Part shown: piece by piece, positions 24,148 to 31,690 of the stretch
Layout: each line of letters opens with the position of its first letter
Numbering within the stretch: position 1 is the first letter of the stretch
Assembly: GCF_016680995.1 (NCBI RefSeq)
Contig: NZ_JAEQMG010000083.1
Coordinates: 1-43,550 of the forward strand
Length of the DNA: 43,550 nucleotides
Direction of reading: 5' to 3'
Origin: Ruminococcus difficilis
Lineage (GTDB): Bacteria > Bacillota_A > Clostridia > Oscillospirales > Acutalibacteraceae
Program-made: the position numbers and the translations under genes
The notes under the pieces: generated by a model
What the model was told of the DNA's origin: nothing
What the model saw: only the letters and a program-made list of their open reading frames with translations
Databases searched by the model: none

Positions 24148-25770
24148 TCAATGATTCCATGTAAAATCGTTGACGCTGGTGAGGAACTCATCCTCATAAA
24201 CGCCCTCGCCGGAGTTGTTGGCAATGAACACATCCGTGGTGTCGATCAGCTCGTCACCGTTATACGCCTTGCAGGTGATGGTGGAACCGAGCGGCAGATT
24301 GACGGACAGGCTCTCAAGAGGCTTGTTGATCACCTGATCGATGCCGGTCTTCTTGTTGTAATCTCCGTTCGCGAAATGGAAGCGATATGCCATGAAGAAG
24401 TTGTTGACGTCGGTCTCGAGGTGCGTATCCTTCGCGTCGATGTTGATGATGATCTTCTTCTCGACGTTGTCGATGATATCGATACCCTTCACGGTGTAGC
24501 GATCGGGATCTTCCTTAGCCGCCTTGGCGAGCTCGTTGAACTCGTTCTGATGTACAACGACCATTCTGTAAACGACGGTGCCGGCAATGCCGTTCCCGTT
24601 GCCGTCATACAGACCGTTGTCCCAGTTGACCGCGCACATACGGAAGGCGTACTCTTTACCAACGACGACTTCCTTCATCTCGCCGCCGTAATACACGCTG
24701 CCGTCCGCAAAAGCGACCGCCATCTTCAGAGGAACATCGATCCTGATGCTCAGACCCTCAATAGGATCCTCGGCGGGAGCCTCGGTGGGATCCGCGGCAG
24801 GAGTGGGCTGTGACGCGGGAACCGCGGGAATAAAGCTCTTATTGTAGCCGGTATGAAGCTCAAAGCCGTTCAAGCCGGTGAGACCGTTCAGGATAGAGGT
24901 GCCGCATACGTTGGCGTTGCTGCCCGTCAAATCCGTATCGGGAGCCAGAAGCGTACCGATCAATTCGGTAGAGGTCATTTCGAGCTTCGTCGCATTGACG
25001 ACATTGATGATGATATTGCGGCTGTAATCTCTCAGATAATCCGGATCCATACTGCCGTTGATTCTGTAAGCGCCGTATTTCAGCGTGATCGCGTCGGCAG
25101 CCGTCAGGTTCACAACGATGGTCTGACCCTCGGTGATCGTGAAATCAAAGAGATATGAGTTGATGACCGCGTCATCGACGTTGTATACCAAAACATTTTC
25201 ATCCGGATTGCCGACAAATGTATAGGTACCGTAAGCGGCGTCGCAGACTCCGTTGACCGGAAGCGCTTCTACCGCGGTCTTTGCGGCATACGCGGTGTTC
25301 TTCGCGTCCGCAAAGTACTGTGCGGCGTTCGCTACGGTATACTGACCGTTTGTCGTCGCGGAAGGAGTCACATTGGACAGTTTATAGGTGTTGCCGTCCG
25401 CCTTACCGATCACCGTCTGTCCCCAGACGTTGCCGTAGCCGGCGATGTTCGCGTTGCCGTTGACCAAAAATGTAACATCCTCGGTCGACGCGCTGCCGGC
25501 GCCGTTGGGACCGCCGTTAACGGATAAGCCTCTGTCAGAATCAAAGTTACCGCCGACAGCAAGCGTACCCTCCACGTCGATGATATTGTTTGCGTTACCC
25601 AAAACAACGCCCGTCCAGTTCAGCAGATCACCGAAGATATTATTCGACGTCGCGCCGTTGAATTGCAGCGTATCGCCCTCGTTCACGTGACCTGTGTAGG
25701 CATAAGCGGGTATGCAGAATGCTGAGATCGCCAATAACGCGACAAGCATCAAGGAAAGCAGTTTTTTCAT
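24148..25770 (-). CDS. Secreted choice-of-anchor A surface protein
   Basis: This 540-aa protein has a signal peptide (1-24, cleaved after AYA) and a choice-of-anchor-A/adhesive domain at about 35-290. The pattern DTLQFNGATSNNIFGDLLNW...VEGTLAVGGNF...FLVNGNANIAGYGNVWG is typical of these beta-helix surface proteins. A Pro/Ala linker near 310-330 leads to a C-terminal region of about 200 residues that I do not recognise. There is no LPXTG or clear membrane anchor at the end, so attachment is unclear. It is controlled by a c-di-GMP riboswitch and lies next to a diguanylate cyclase gene, suggesting a role in adhesion or biofilm growth. ATG follows GAAAGGGCGGTGCCATC. Confidence 0.85.
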   Translation of the reverse strand: MKKLLSLMLVALLAISAFCIPAYAYTGHVNEGDTLQFNGATSNNIFGDLLNWTGVVLGNANNIIDVEGTLAVGGNFDSDRGLSVNGGPNGAGSASTEDVTFLVNGNANIAGYGNVWGQTVIGKADGNTYKLSNVTPSATTNGQYTVANAAQYFADAKNTAYAAKTAVEALPVNGVCDAAYGTYTFVGNPDENVLVYNVDDAVINSYLFDFTITEGQTIVVNLTAADAITLKYGAYRINGSMDPDYLRDYSRNIIINVVNATKLEMTSTELIGTLLAPDTDLTGSNANVCGTSILNGLTGLNGFELHTGYNKSFIPAVPASQPTPAADPTEAPAEDPIEGLSIRIDVPLKMAVAFADGSVYYGGEMKEVVVGKEYAFRMCAVNWDNGLYDGNGNGIAGTVVYRMVVVHQNEFNELAKAAKEDPDRYTVKGIDIIDNVEKKIIINIDAKDTHLETDVNNFFMAYRFHFANGDYNKKTGIDQVINKPLESLSVNLPLGSTITCKAYNGDELIDTTDVFIANNSGEGVYEDEFLTSVNDFTWNH

Positions 25771-25796
25771 GATGGCACCGCCCTTTCGAATTTCAT

Positions 25797-25850
25797 TAAG
25801 AAAAAAATAAAAGCACCTATTATGTGCCCATCTCAAATCGGACACACCAT
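25797..25850 (-). terminator. Riboswitch expression platform with terminator
   Basis: After the aptamer, GTGTCC and GGGCAC can pair (25845-25824), and GCAC/GTGC around 25827-25813 can form a small hairpin directly before TTTTATTTTTTTC. GGTGCTT occurs both here and in the aptamer stem, which offers mutually exclusive pairings. This fits a transcriptional switch; its direction cannot be read with certainty. Confidence 0.6.
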
Positions 25851-25932
25851 AGATGCAACCAGACGACCATAATGCATAAGCACCTTAGGCTCTTCGCTTT
25901 GCGTCACTGCCTTTCGACAGCTTTGCTTTTAA
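25850..25932 (-). ncRNA. Cyclic-di-GMP-I (GEMM-I) riboswitch aptamer
   Basis: On the minus strand the conserved GEMM-I elements occur in order: GCAAAG; a CGAAAG tetraloop-like loop; GACGCAAAGC; GCCTAAGG; ATGG; and CTGGTTGC closing P1. Spacing and order match clostridial class I c-di-GMP riboswitches from memory. It lies in the leader of the surface-protein gene, about 80 nt before the ATG, and is followed by a U-rich terminator-like platform. Confidence 0.9.
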
Positions 25933-25946
25933 ATCTAATTATAATT

Positions 25947-25975
25947 ATAATATACCTATAGCGCTTATTTGTCAA
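25947..25975 (-). promoter_or_regulatory. Promoter of the riboswitch transcript
   Basis: On the minus strand TTGACA (25975-25970) and TATTAT (25952-25947) are 17 bp apart. The start of transcription should fall just before the aptamer. Confidence 0.8.
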
Positions 25976-26069
25976 GTGTTTTTTCATAAAAACAGGCAAT
26001 TTTATAATAAGTATTCTGCGACTTTATCCGAGCCATAACAGACGCATAGAAAGAATACCGTAAAAACAT

Positions 26070-26100
26070 CCCCGAAGACCGCATAAAACGATTTTCGGGG
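26070..26100 (-). terminator. Terminator of the diguanylate cyclase gene
   Basis: CCCCGAA and TTCGGGG with possible further inner pairs; the minus strand continues ATGTTTTTAC. It separates the cyclase transcript from the riboswitch transcript. Confidence 0.75.
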
Positions 26101-26120
26101 ATTCATATCCATTGTTTTCA

Positions 26121-27068
26121 TCAGTGATAGCTTCTGTCGACACCGAGGCTCTTGTAGTAATTGCTCTTATGCTCATACATATTATTATCCGCCTGAGCAA
26201 AGACAGACTCCACATCATCGTGATCCTTGATCGAAGCGACGCCGGTAGAAACGGACAGGCTGTCGATATAGCTGCCGTGCCAGATCGCCGTCAGCTTATC
26301 CAGACGCGAAAGACACAGCTGTGCCTTTTCGATGGGCGCGTTCATGATGATACAGAACTCGTCGCCGCCGATGCGGTAAATCGTTTCGATCCCTTCAAAC
26401 GGCCCGGACAGACATTCCGAAGCGCCGGTGATCAGCTCGTCGCCCGCCTTGTGTCCGATCGTATCGTTCGTCGTTTTCAGTCCGTTGATATCCGCCATGA
26501 TGATGCACAGCTCAGCAGGCGGATTCTCCGAGAGCTGCGTCAGCTTATCCTCAAAGGAATGTCTGTTCCTGAGCCCTGTCATACGGTCGAAATAAGCGTA
26601 TCGCATCTGGACCTCCGCCAGCTGCTTCTCATATTCCGCGTAAACATAACGCTCAAAACGCTCTTTGTTGATCGCGTTTCCGATCAACAGTCCGAAAACG
26701 GAGAACAGCATATAGTTGTTCAGTCCCCAGTAATAGATATCCGGAGCAATGACGTTTCGTCCCATCAGGACATAGAGGACAAGGGCTGAGCAATGCACCG
26801 CCAGCGAAGACAACGTGGTATCAATAAAAATGGATGGCGAAATAATCGCGACGGCAAACAAAGTCAGCGAACGCAGGTTCGGCTGACAGACGGCGATCCC
26901 GATTCCGCCGCCGAGCAGCGATAAACGGAAAAAGAATTGGAACAACGGAAGCGTTTTCGGAAATCGCGGTATCAGAAAATGGGAGCAAAAGAAGGAGAAG
27001 ATGCAGGTGCAGAGAGAAACGATATATGCCGGTCGGCACATATGGTAATCTTTCGCGTAAAAAGACAT
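26121..27068 (-). CDS. Membrane GGDEF diguanylate cyclase (5' end probably further upstream)
   Basis: As written from the first ATG this is 315 aa: several membrane helices (about 1-130), then a GGDEF domain (155-300) with DRMTGLRNRHSF, DINGLKTTND, and the intact catalytic motif GGDEF at 234-238. No RxxD inhibitory site precedes GGDEF, so product inhibition may be absent. It should make c-di-GMP from two GTP. The ATG at 27068 lies inside the first membrane helix. In the same frame, coding-like sequence continues upstream for 54 codons (EEKSLFERFKNYILYAG...), without an ATG, GTG or TTG, back to an out-of-frame ATG at 27232. A single-base loss near the start would explain this. Confidence 0.85.
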   Translation of the reverse strand: MSFYAKDYHMCRPAYIVSLCTCIFSFFCSHFLIPRFPKTLPLFQFFFRLSLLGGGIGIAVCQPNLRSLTLFAVAIISPSIFIDTTLSSLAVHCSALVLYVLMGRNVIAPDIYYWGLNNYMLFSVFGLLIGNAINKERFERYVYAEYEKQLAEVQMRYAYFDRMTGLRNRHSFEDKLTQLSENPPAELCIIMADINGLKTTNDTIGHKAGDELITGASECLSGPFEGIETIYRIGGDEFCIIMNAPIEKAQLCLSRLDKLTAIWHGSYIDSLSVSTGVASIKDHDDVESVFAQADNNMYEHKSNYYKSLGVDRSYH

Positions 27069-27232
27069 ACATATGCAGTATATCCAGAATACGCTGACAA
27101 GGATAGACCAATACTTCAGCGCCTTGAGATTTGCCTTGGCTACCTGATCCTGAACCTGCTTGAACTCATCTTTATCGGTTCCGGCGTATAATATATAGTT
27201 TTTAAATCTTTCAAAAAGGGATTTTTCTTCAT
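27069..27232 (-). pseudogene. Frameshifted 5' end of the diguanylate cyclase gene
   Basis: Translated in the cyclase frame, this stretch reads EEKSLFERFKNYILYAGTDK, then KDEFKQVQDQ and a complete first membrane helix. It resembles the N-termini of other clostridial membrane GGDEF proteins. The ATG at 27232-27230 is one base out of frame (one extra base after the ATG would restore MKEKSLFERF). An earlier in-frame ATG near 27265 is cut off by a TGA. Either the gene is mutated or there is a sequencing error. Inference, moderately supported. Confidence 0.55.
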
Positions 27233-27341
27233 ATCAGGTTTTTCTTATATCATCACATTCAATCATGCTTTTTGCATAAAATCTTAAATTTCATGCGTAT
27301 TTATACAAATTTATAATATCGGTGAAAATTTAACAACTAAG

Positions 27342-27370
27342 AATATAACATATTATCCGTGATGATTCAA
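27342..27370 (-). promoter_or_regulatory. Possible promoter of the diguanylate cyclase
   Basis: On the minus strand TTGAAT (27370-27365) and TATATT (27347-27342) are 17 bp apart, about 110 bp before the presumed original start at 27232. The remaining AT-rich DNA up to 27490 holds no gene I can support. Confidence 0.5.
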
Positions 27371-27492
27371 GTATAAAACCCTCAAACAACAGAGAGATTT
27401 CATGGCTCTGTCGCCTTAGGATTGCGCACTTTTCATAAAAATAACCGAAATTAAGCGATAATCGTCCTTTTTCGATTTGTTTCATGCAAAAA

Positions 27493-27518
27493 ACAGACAG
27501 CCTCCAAAGGCTGCCTGT
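27493..27518 (-). terminator. Terminator of the GNAT gene
   Basis: ACAGACAGCCT, loop CCAA, AGGCTGCCTGT (one mismatch), with GTTTTTTGC following on the minus strand. Confidence 0.85.
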
Positions 27519-27555
27519 GATAGAAATGGTTAATGCTGTAAATCAGATTATAGCT

Positions 27556-28038
27556 TTATGTGAAATTCTGAGTGAGATTTGATTTGCTTTTTCTTTTCTT
27601 TTTCCGGAAAAAGACGAATCCGTCCTCAACCTTTATGATACGATAGCCCAATTTTTTGTAAAACGCATTTGTCCGCTCATTCCAACATGGGGTATCCAGA
27701 TCAAACTCAGCAGCCCGTGGGAATTCCTTTTCTATGCATTCCATCAGACGAATTCCGTACCCTTTTCTATGATAGATGCTGTCAATGAATATTCTGCCGA
27801 TGTATACCCTGTTTTTTGTTTCATCCGGGAATATAATGGCTGCCCCTACCAAATTATTATCGATCATTGCCAGATACAAATGCCCCTCCCGAGCCATCTG
27901 TTGATGCCATTCTGCCGAATCGAATCCGGGCGGACAATCACCTTCTGCCCCACCGACATTTACATCTGTTTCAAATGCTCTGATAGACATATCCACGATT
28001 TTATCTGCCTGATTTGCATCTGCTTTGACAATAACCAT
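27556..28038 (-). CDS. GNAT-family N-acetyltransferase
   Basis: This 160-aa protein has the GNAT fold. The acetyl-CoA pyrophosphate loop is in FIDSIYHRKGYGIRLMECIE (R-K-G-Y-G), preceded by the strand RVYIGRIFI and followed by CWNERTNAFYKKLGYRIIK. The substrate is unknown. A Lys/Arg-rich C-terminus (FFRKKKRKSKSN) is unusual for the family and may bind nucleic acid or acidic partners. The ATG at 28038 follows GGGAGAAGTGAA. It lies 42 bp after the ADP-ribosylglycohydrolase gene, probably in one transcript. Confidence 0.9.
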   Translation of the reverse strand: MVIVKADANQADKIVDMSIRAFETDVNVGGAEGDCPPGFDSAEWHQQMAREGHLYLAMIDNNLVGAAIIFPDETKNRVYIGRIFIDSIYHRKGYGIRLMECIEKEFPRAAEFDLDTPCWNERTNAFYKKLGYRIIKVEDGFVFFRKKKRKSKSNLTQNFT

Positions 28039-28080
28039 TTCACTTCTCCCGACTGTCATACAATTCTCGATTTATGCTAA

Positions 28081-29325
28081 TTAAGATGATATCACGACAT
28101 CACCGAACTGTTTGCCGAGTTGAATCAATTCATCTTTTTTTATCAGACAACTAAGCCATTTTTTGGGTATTTGGTTCATCCCGTATACAGCTCCCGCAAT
28201 AGAACCCGTAATAGCGGCGTTTGTATCGGTGTCATATCCAAATGAAACCGCCGTTTTGATCGCGTCCTCATAGTTGTCGGTGTGCAGCATGCTGAACACT
28301 GCTATCGTCAGGCTGTTGACAACATATCCGTTTTCCGCGACACTGTTTACATCAAAAGGCTTGTACGCATCCATTTTAAATAGTGCGTCATGCGCTTTAA
28401 GTGATTCCTCTGAGAAGTTCTCGCGGTAATGAGTGATATTGTGATAAATCGATTTAATGAACGCGAATTTCGGGTTTTGGGTTCGGATGCAATCATAGAG
28501 GAACTGTGTGTAGATGTAACAGCTCAGCATATTGATCTCGTGTCCGTGGGTGATCCCCGCGGCATTTTTTATGATACTCAGCGTCTCGGAGTCGTTTAGA
28601 TTATTTACAATGCAATACACAGAGAAGGGGAACATCCTCATCAATGCTCCGTTGCCGTTATCCCGGAATCCTTTTCCGCCGCAATCCAGAGCGGGCATTC
28701 CCGCCTCGAATCTTTTCATCGCGTGGCTGATGTTGTTTCCGAGACCAAAGGGAAAACTCAGCGACGAATACCTTCCGTCATTCCACCACGCAAAAAATTC
28801 TCTCATGATATCGTCATAATCGATCCTACCGTCATTGTTTATCATTGACGCCATTTCCGCAACAGTCATTGACGTATCGTCGCTCCAGGCGCCTTTGGGG
28901 ATCATATTGCCCCATCTCGAAGAAAAAGAGTGTCGGGTGTCGTTTCCTTCCATTTTATCGGGATTCAATTTTTGAATCTCCGCTCTGCTCATAAATTCAA
29001 ATGGTACGCCGAATGCGTCTCCCACAGCCTGACCGATCAACCCATCGGTAACATAGTCACGGTCAAAGTATTTTGGGTTCAGTTCGCTGAATAAACAATC
29101 TACCTTTTCTAAGTCGGGAATGATGTAAGGATCATGTGCGTAAATGGATCCCAGAAGATAGCCCTCCATTTCAATCACTCCGTGCTTATCCGCCGAGAAA
29201 ACTCTCAGGAGCTCTTCTTCCTGCCCTTCCTCATTCGTCATCAGATAGTTGTTTCTTCCTTTGATACGATACAGAACTCTAGTGTCAGGTTTTATCTCCG
29301 CGATTCTCGGATCGTTCTCTTTCAC
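28081..29325 (-). CDS. ADP-ribosylglycohydrolase (DraG-like) with N-terminal extension
   Basis: This 414-aa protein has an unrecognised N-terminal region of about 90 residues and a DraG-type domain from about 92 to the end. Diagnostic motifs: DGLIGQAVGDAFGVPFEF at the start, the metal site GAWSDDTSM, GNGALMRMFPF, THGHEI, and FGYDTDTNAAITGSIAGAVYG with the second metal set. Such enzymes remove ADP-ribose from proteins or nucleic acids. The start is GTG, supported by GGTGAGG four bases before. Whether it reverses a host ADP-ribosylation or counters a toxin is unknown; no ADP-ribosyltransferase is visible nearby. Confidence 0.93.
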   Translation of the reverse strand: MKENDPRIAEIKPDTRVLYRIKGRNNYLMTNEEGQEEELLRVFSADKHGVIEMEGYLLGSIYAHDPYIIPDLEKVDCLFSELNPKYFDRDYVTDGLIGQAVGDAFGVPFEFMSRAEIQKLNPDKMEGNDTRHSFSSRWGNMIPKGAWSDDTSMTVAEMASMINNDGRIDYDDIMREFFAWWNDGRYSSLSFPFGLGNNISHAMKRFEAGMPALDCGGKGFRDNGNGALMRMFPFSVYCIVNNLNDSETLSIIKNAAGITHGHEINMLSCYIYTQFLYDCIRTQNPKFAFIKSIYHNITHYRENFSEESLKAHDALFKMDAYKPFDVNSVAENGYVVNSLTIAVFSMLHTDNYEDAIKTAVSFGYDTDTNAAITGSIAGAVYGMNQIPKKWLSCLIKKDELIQLGKQFGDVVISS

Positions 29326-29452
29326 GTTACCTCACCCTTTCAATCAGAATATGACTCTCTGCCGTTATATTCTTTCACATAACAGCTTGCCCGTCTCCTC
29401 CGGCAGCTTCCGTAAATCCCGCTTTTTGAAAAAGGTTCAAAGAACCTTGATC

Positions 29453-29481
29453 ATTATATCATTTCAGCCTGATTTTGTCTA
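29453..29481 (-). promoter_or_regulatory. Promoter of the ADP-ribosylglycohydrolase gene
   Basis: On the minus strand TAGACA (29481-29476) and TATAAT (29458-29453) are 17 bp apart. The leader of about 125 nt contains a short AAGGTTC/GAACCTT hairpin followed by TTTTTC (about 29445-29425), which could act as an attenuator. Confidence 0.55.
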
Positions 29482-29499
29482 TCCGTCAAACAAAAAGCA

Positions 29500-29522
29500 G
29501 GCAACCTCATCATAAGGCTGCC
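29500..29522 (-). terminator. Terminator-like hairpin
   Basis: GGCAACCT and AGGCTGCC pair with one mismatch around a short loop; the minus strand continues CTGCTTTTTGTTTG. It lies beyond the first terminator of the 44-aa gene and just upstream of the next promoter. Confidence 0.5.
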
Positions 29523-29625
29523 AGCGTGAATTCAAAAAAATATGCGATTGTTTTTGCCCTACACATCTTTCTACAAAGTTTGGCGTAAATGGCGTAAAGC
29601 TTTATCATCAGCAAGAAACAAGAAT

Positions 29626-29659
29626 CCCCGAAAGCCACCTTTTCAAGCGGTTTTCGGGG
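29626..29659 (-). terminator. Terminator of the small Cys-rich gene
   Basis: CCCCGAAAGCC and GG(T)TTTCGGGG form an 11-bp stem including one G-T pair, 11 bp after the stop codon; the minus strand continues ATTCTTGTTTCTT. Confidence 0.75.
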
Positions 29660-29670
29660 GGTGATGTCAA

Positions 29671-29805
29671 TTATTTATCGAGTTTCTCGGCTTCCTGCGC
29701 AGCCTTGCATTCCTCCTGAGAGGGGCAGGTAAAGCAGGCGCATTCAAAATCCGCCGGCAGTTCTTTCACCTTCTCTTGTTTCTTCGGCTGATCAAGGGAC
29801 TTCAT
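29671..29805 (-). CDS. Small Cys-rich protein, unknown function (44 aa)
   Basis: A short frame: MKSLDQPKKQEKVKELPADF, then ECACFTCPSQEECKAAQEAE, then KLDK. It has a charged helix and four cysteines spaced C-x-C-x2-C-x5-C, which could bind a metal. I do not recognise it. Support for a real gene comes from a consensus promoter ending only about 14 bp before the ATG and a terminator right after the stop. There is no Shine-Dalgarno site, so translation would be nearly leaderless. It adjoins the integrase end of the mobile element. Confidence 0.55.
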   Translation of the reverse strand: MKSLDQPKKQEKVKELPADFECACFTCPSQEECKAAQEAEKLDK

Positions 29806-29886
29806 TGTCGGGAACTATATTGTATACGAATCTTATGTCTTTGTCAACCTACATAACCGTATTTCGGGTATGTACTTCATTGTCGG
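29799..29886. repeat. 13-bp direct repeat next to the integrase
   Basis: ACTTCATTGTCGG occurs at 29799-29811 (over the start codon of the 44-aa gene) and again at 29874-29886. Direct repeats of this size beside an integrase could be attachment-site cores. The matching right end of the element was not found. Confidence 0.4.
29819..29847 (-). promoter_or_regulatory. Promoter of the small Cys-rich gene
   Basis: On the minus strand TTGACA (29847-29842) and TACAAT (29824-29819) are 17 bp apart. Transcription should start about 7-10 nt before the ATG at 29805. Confidence 0.7.
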
Positions 29887-29902
29887 TGAATCCGTAACTC
29901 TA

Positions 29903-29960
29903 CTTAAGCCATTATCCATTATGTTTCGATTGGCTTAAGTTTTGGCTTAAGCGGCTTAAG
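29903..29960. promoter_or_regulatory. Candidate integrase arm sites / attachment region
   Basis: Four copies of the octamer GGCTTAAG lie here: inverted at 29903-29910 and direct at 29932-29939, 29944-29951 and 29953-29960. The last overlaps the integrase stop codon. Closely spaced repeats beside the integrase 3' end are typical of the sites bound by the integrase arm domain. The exact crossover point is not known. Confidence 0.5.
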
Positions 29961-31221
29961 GTGTTTGAGGAACCTCATTGTCCTGCTTTTTACCCTTGAA
30001 AAACCAGTCGAGTTCTGCAAACTCATCCTTTTTCAATTCCTTCGTCACATCCGCATAGATGTTCAAGGTAGTGGATATATCAGCGTGTCCGAGCGCGTCT
30101 TGGATCACCTTGACGTTTACGCCCGCCTCGCACATTCTGGTAGTAAACGTGTGGCGAAGCGAGTGGCAGGAAAAATGCGGCAGCAGTACGGGGTTTTGGT
30201 CCTTTTTCAAAAGCACCTCGTCGTTGCAGTCGCGGGTAATACGGCGGATAGCCTTATTGAGCGTGGCTTGGTTCTGAGTGTGTCCGAAACGATTAACAAA
30301 GATGAAATCCGAATAGCCGTCAATCGTTATCTCGCACTGAATACCCATAGCCTCTTGATATTCCCGTTCCTTGATAAACGCTTCTTTTACAAAATCAAGC
30401 ATGGGAACCTGTCTAACGCCGGCTTGCGTTTTTGGTGTGTTGATATTAAAATAACATCCCTTTTGTCCCTCGGTAACGCGGTGATCATAATAGACAAGCG
30501 TATGGTTCACGTCGATGATTCCCTCCTCCAAGTCGATATCGCACCAACGTAATCCGGTAACTTCACCGACGCGCAGCCCTGTCCCCACCATCACGGCGAT
30601 AATAGGGTACCAGTGACTATATGTGTGGTTCCTTTGCAAAAAGCTCAACAGTAGCTCCTGCTCAGGCTTTGTTAATCCGCGCCGTTTCTCGGTTTTAAAA
30701 ACATGGGATTGCTTTAGTTCTTTGAGCACGTTGTCCGATGGGTTCATACGGATATATTCGTCGTCGACCGCCAAATCCAATACCTGATGAAATACGGTGT
30801 GCACGCTGTCGATTGTTGAAGTCTGTAAACCGCGTTCGTCTGCAAGCAAATTGTAAAAGCGCTTTACGTCAGACTTCTTCAAAGACGATACCCTAAGCTT
30901 ACCAAAGTTTGGTCGCACGAACATATCATACATATACTGATAGTTTTGAAATGTGTTATCTTTTAAACCGCGCTTTAGTTGCCGCCAAGTATCGTAAACG
31001 TCATTGACCGTTTTGTAGCGGGCTTCGGCTTTGATGCCGTCGCACTTGTCTTTTTGGATATCTTTCTCTTTTTCCCGAAGCTCTTCAAGCGTTTTCGCAT
31101 ATACTCTGCGCCGCTTGCCGCCTCGTTCCGTCCAACGGTATTCATAGGTACCGTTAGGACGTTGTCCCTCGCCAGTGCGAAGAACAATTCTGTCTTTATC
31201 TTTTCTCTTAGATTGAGCCAT
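29956..31221 (-). CDS. Tyrosine integrase of a mobilizable element (Tn916-like)
   Basis: This 421-aa site-specific recombinase has an N-terminal arm-binding domain with GQRPNGTYEYRWTERGGKRRRVYAKTLEE, a core-binding SAM-like domain (about 68-165) and a catalytic domain. Catalytic residues: Arg in GTGLRVGEVTGLRW, HSLRHTF (His and Arg), His in LGHADISTT, and the nucleophile Tyr in NIYADVT. The layout matches Tn916/Tn1549-type integrases. It should integrate and excise the element together with the neighbouring Xis. ATG at 31221 follows AAAGGAGATAAT; an earlier ATG six codons before lacks a ribosome site. Confidence 0.96.
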   Translation of the reverse strand: MAQSKRKDKDRIVLRTGEGQRPNGTYEYRWTERGGKRRRVYAKTLEELREKEKDIQKDKCDGIKAEARYKTVNDVYDTWRQLKRGLKDNTFQNYQYMYDMFVRPNFGKLRVSSLKKSDVKRFYNLLADERGLQTSTIDSVHTVFHQVLDLAVDDEYIRMNPSDNVLKELKQSHVFKTEKRRGLTKPEQELLLSFLQRNHTYSHWYPIIAVMVGTGLRVGEVTGLRWCDIDLEEGIIDVNHTLVYYDHRVTEGQKGCYFNINTPKTQAGVRQVPMLDFVKEAFIKEREYQEAMGIQCEITIDGYSDFIFVNRFGHTQNQATLNKAIRRITRDCNDEVLLKKDQNPVLLPHFSCHSLRHTFTTRMCEAGVNVKVIQDALGHADISTTLNIYADVTKELKKDEFAELDWFFKGKKQDNEVPQTP

Positions 31222-31318
31222 ATTATCTCCTTTCCGCACAAGCAGGAAAGGGCGATACTCCGATCATATCACAAATACCGCCCTGTTATGTTCCTGCATT
31301 TATGCTGTGTTGTTTATC

Positions 31319-31513
31319 TTAAAGAGAATACATCTTCTCTGTGAATTCGTCCAACAGGCGACGTTTGATCAGTCGCTTGGTTCCGATCCAAAGGACAAAT
31401 TTGCATTGTTCGCTGTCGGACAGCTTTCTGAGCTTATTGATACCGATACCTGAATAAGCCGCAGCTTCTTCCAGCGTTAAGTTGCTTTTTTCCCAAATGG
31501 GAACTTCCTTCAA
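31319..31513 (-). CDS. Excisionase (Xis), Tn916-like
   Basis: A 64-aa DNA-binding protein with a winged-helix/MerR-like fold: LTLEEAAAYSGIGINKLRKLSDSE, then FVLWIGTKRLIKRRLLDEF, the standard pattern of Tn916-type excisionases. It bends the ends of the element so that the integrase excises. The start is TTG, chosen because AAGGAGG lies nine bases upstream. It sits 97 bp before the integrase on the same strand, as in Tn916. Confidence 0.93.
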   Translation of the reverse strand: MKEVPIWEKSNLTLEEAAAYSGIGINKLRKLSDSEQCKFVLWIGTKRLIKRRLLDEFTEKMYSL

Positions 31514-31690
31514 GGGCTTTCACCTCCTTAGTCACTATTTGCCCTATAAAGCATTGTGTAGAGTTATACAGGAATAGGCGATACTTTGATTGATAACAGT
31601 ATATCATTTTTCGTCTGATTCGCGAAGTGCCTTTTCTGACGAAAAGAGAACTTCCAAAATCTTGTTTCCCGTTAATATTGATGAATAATG

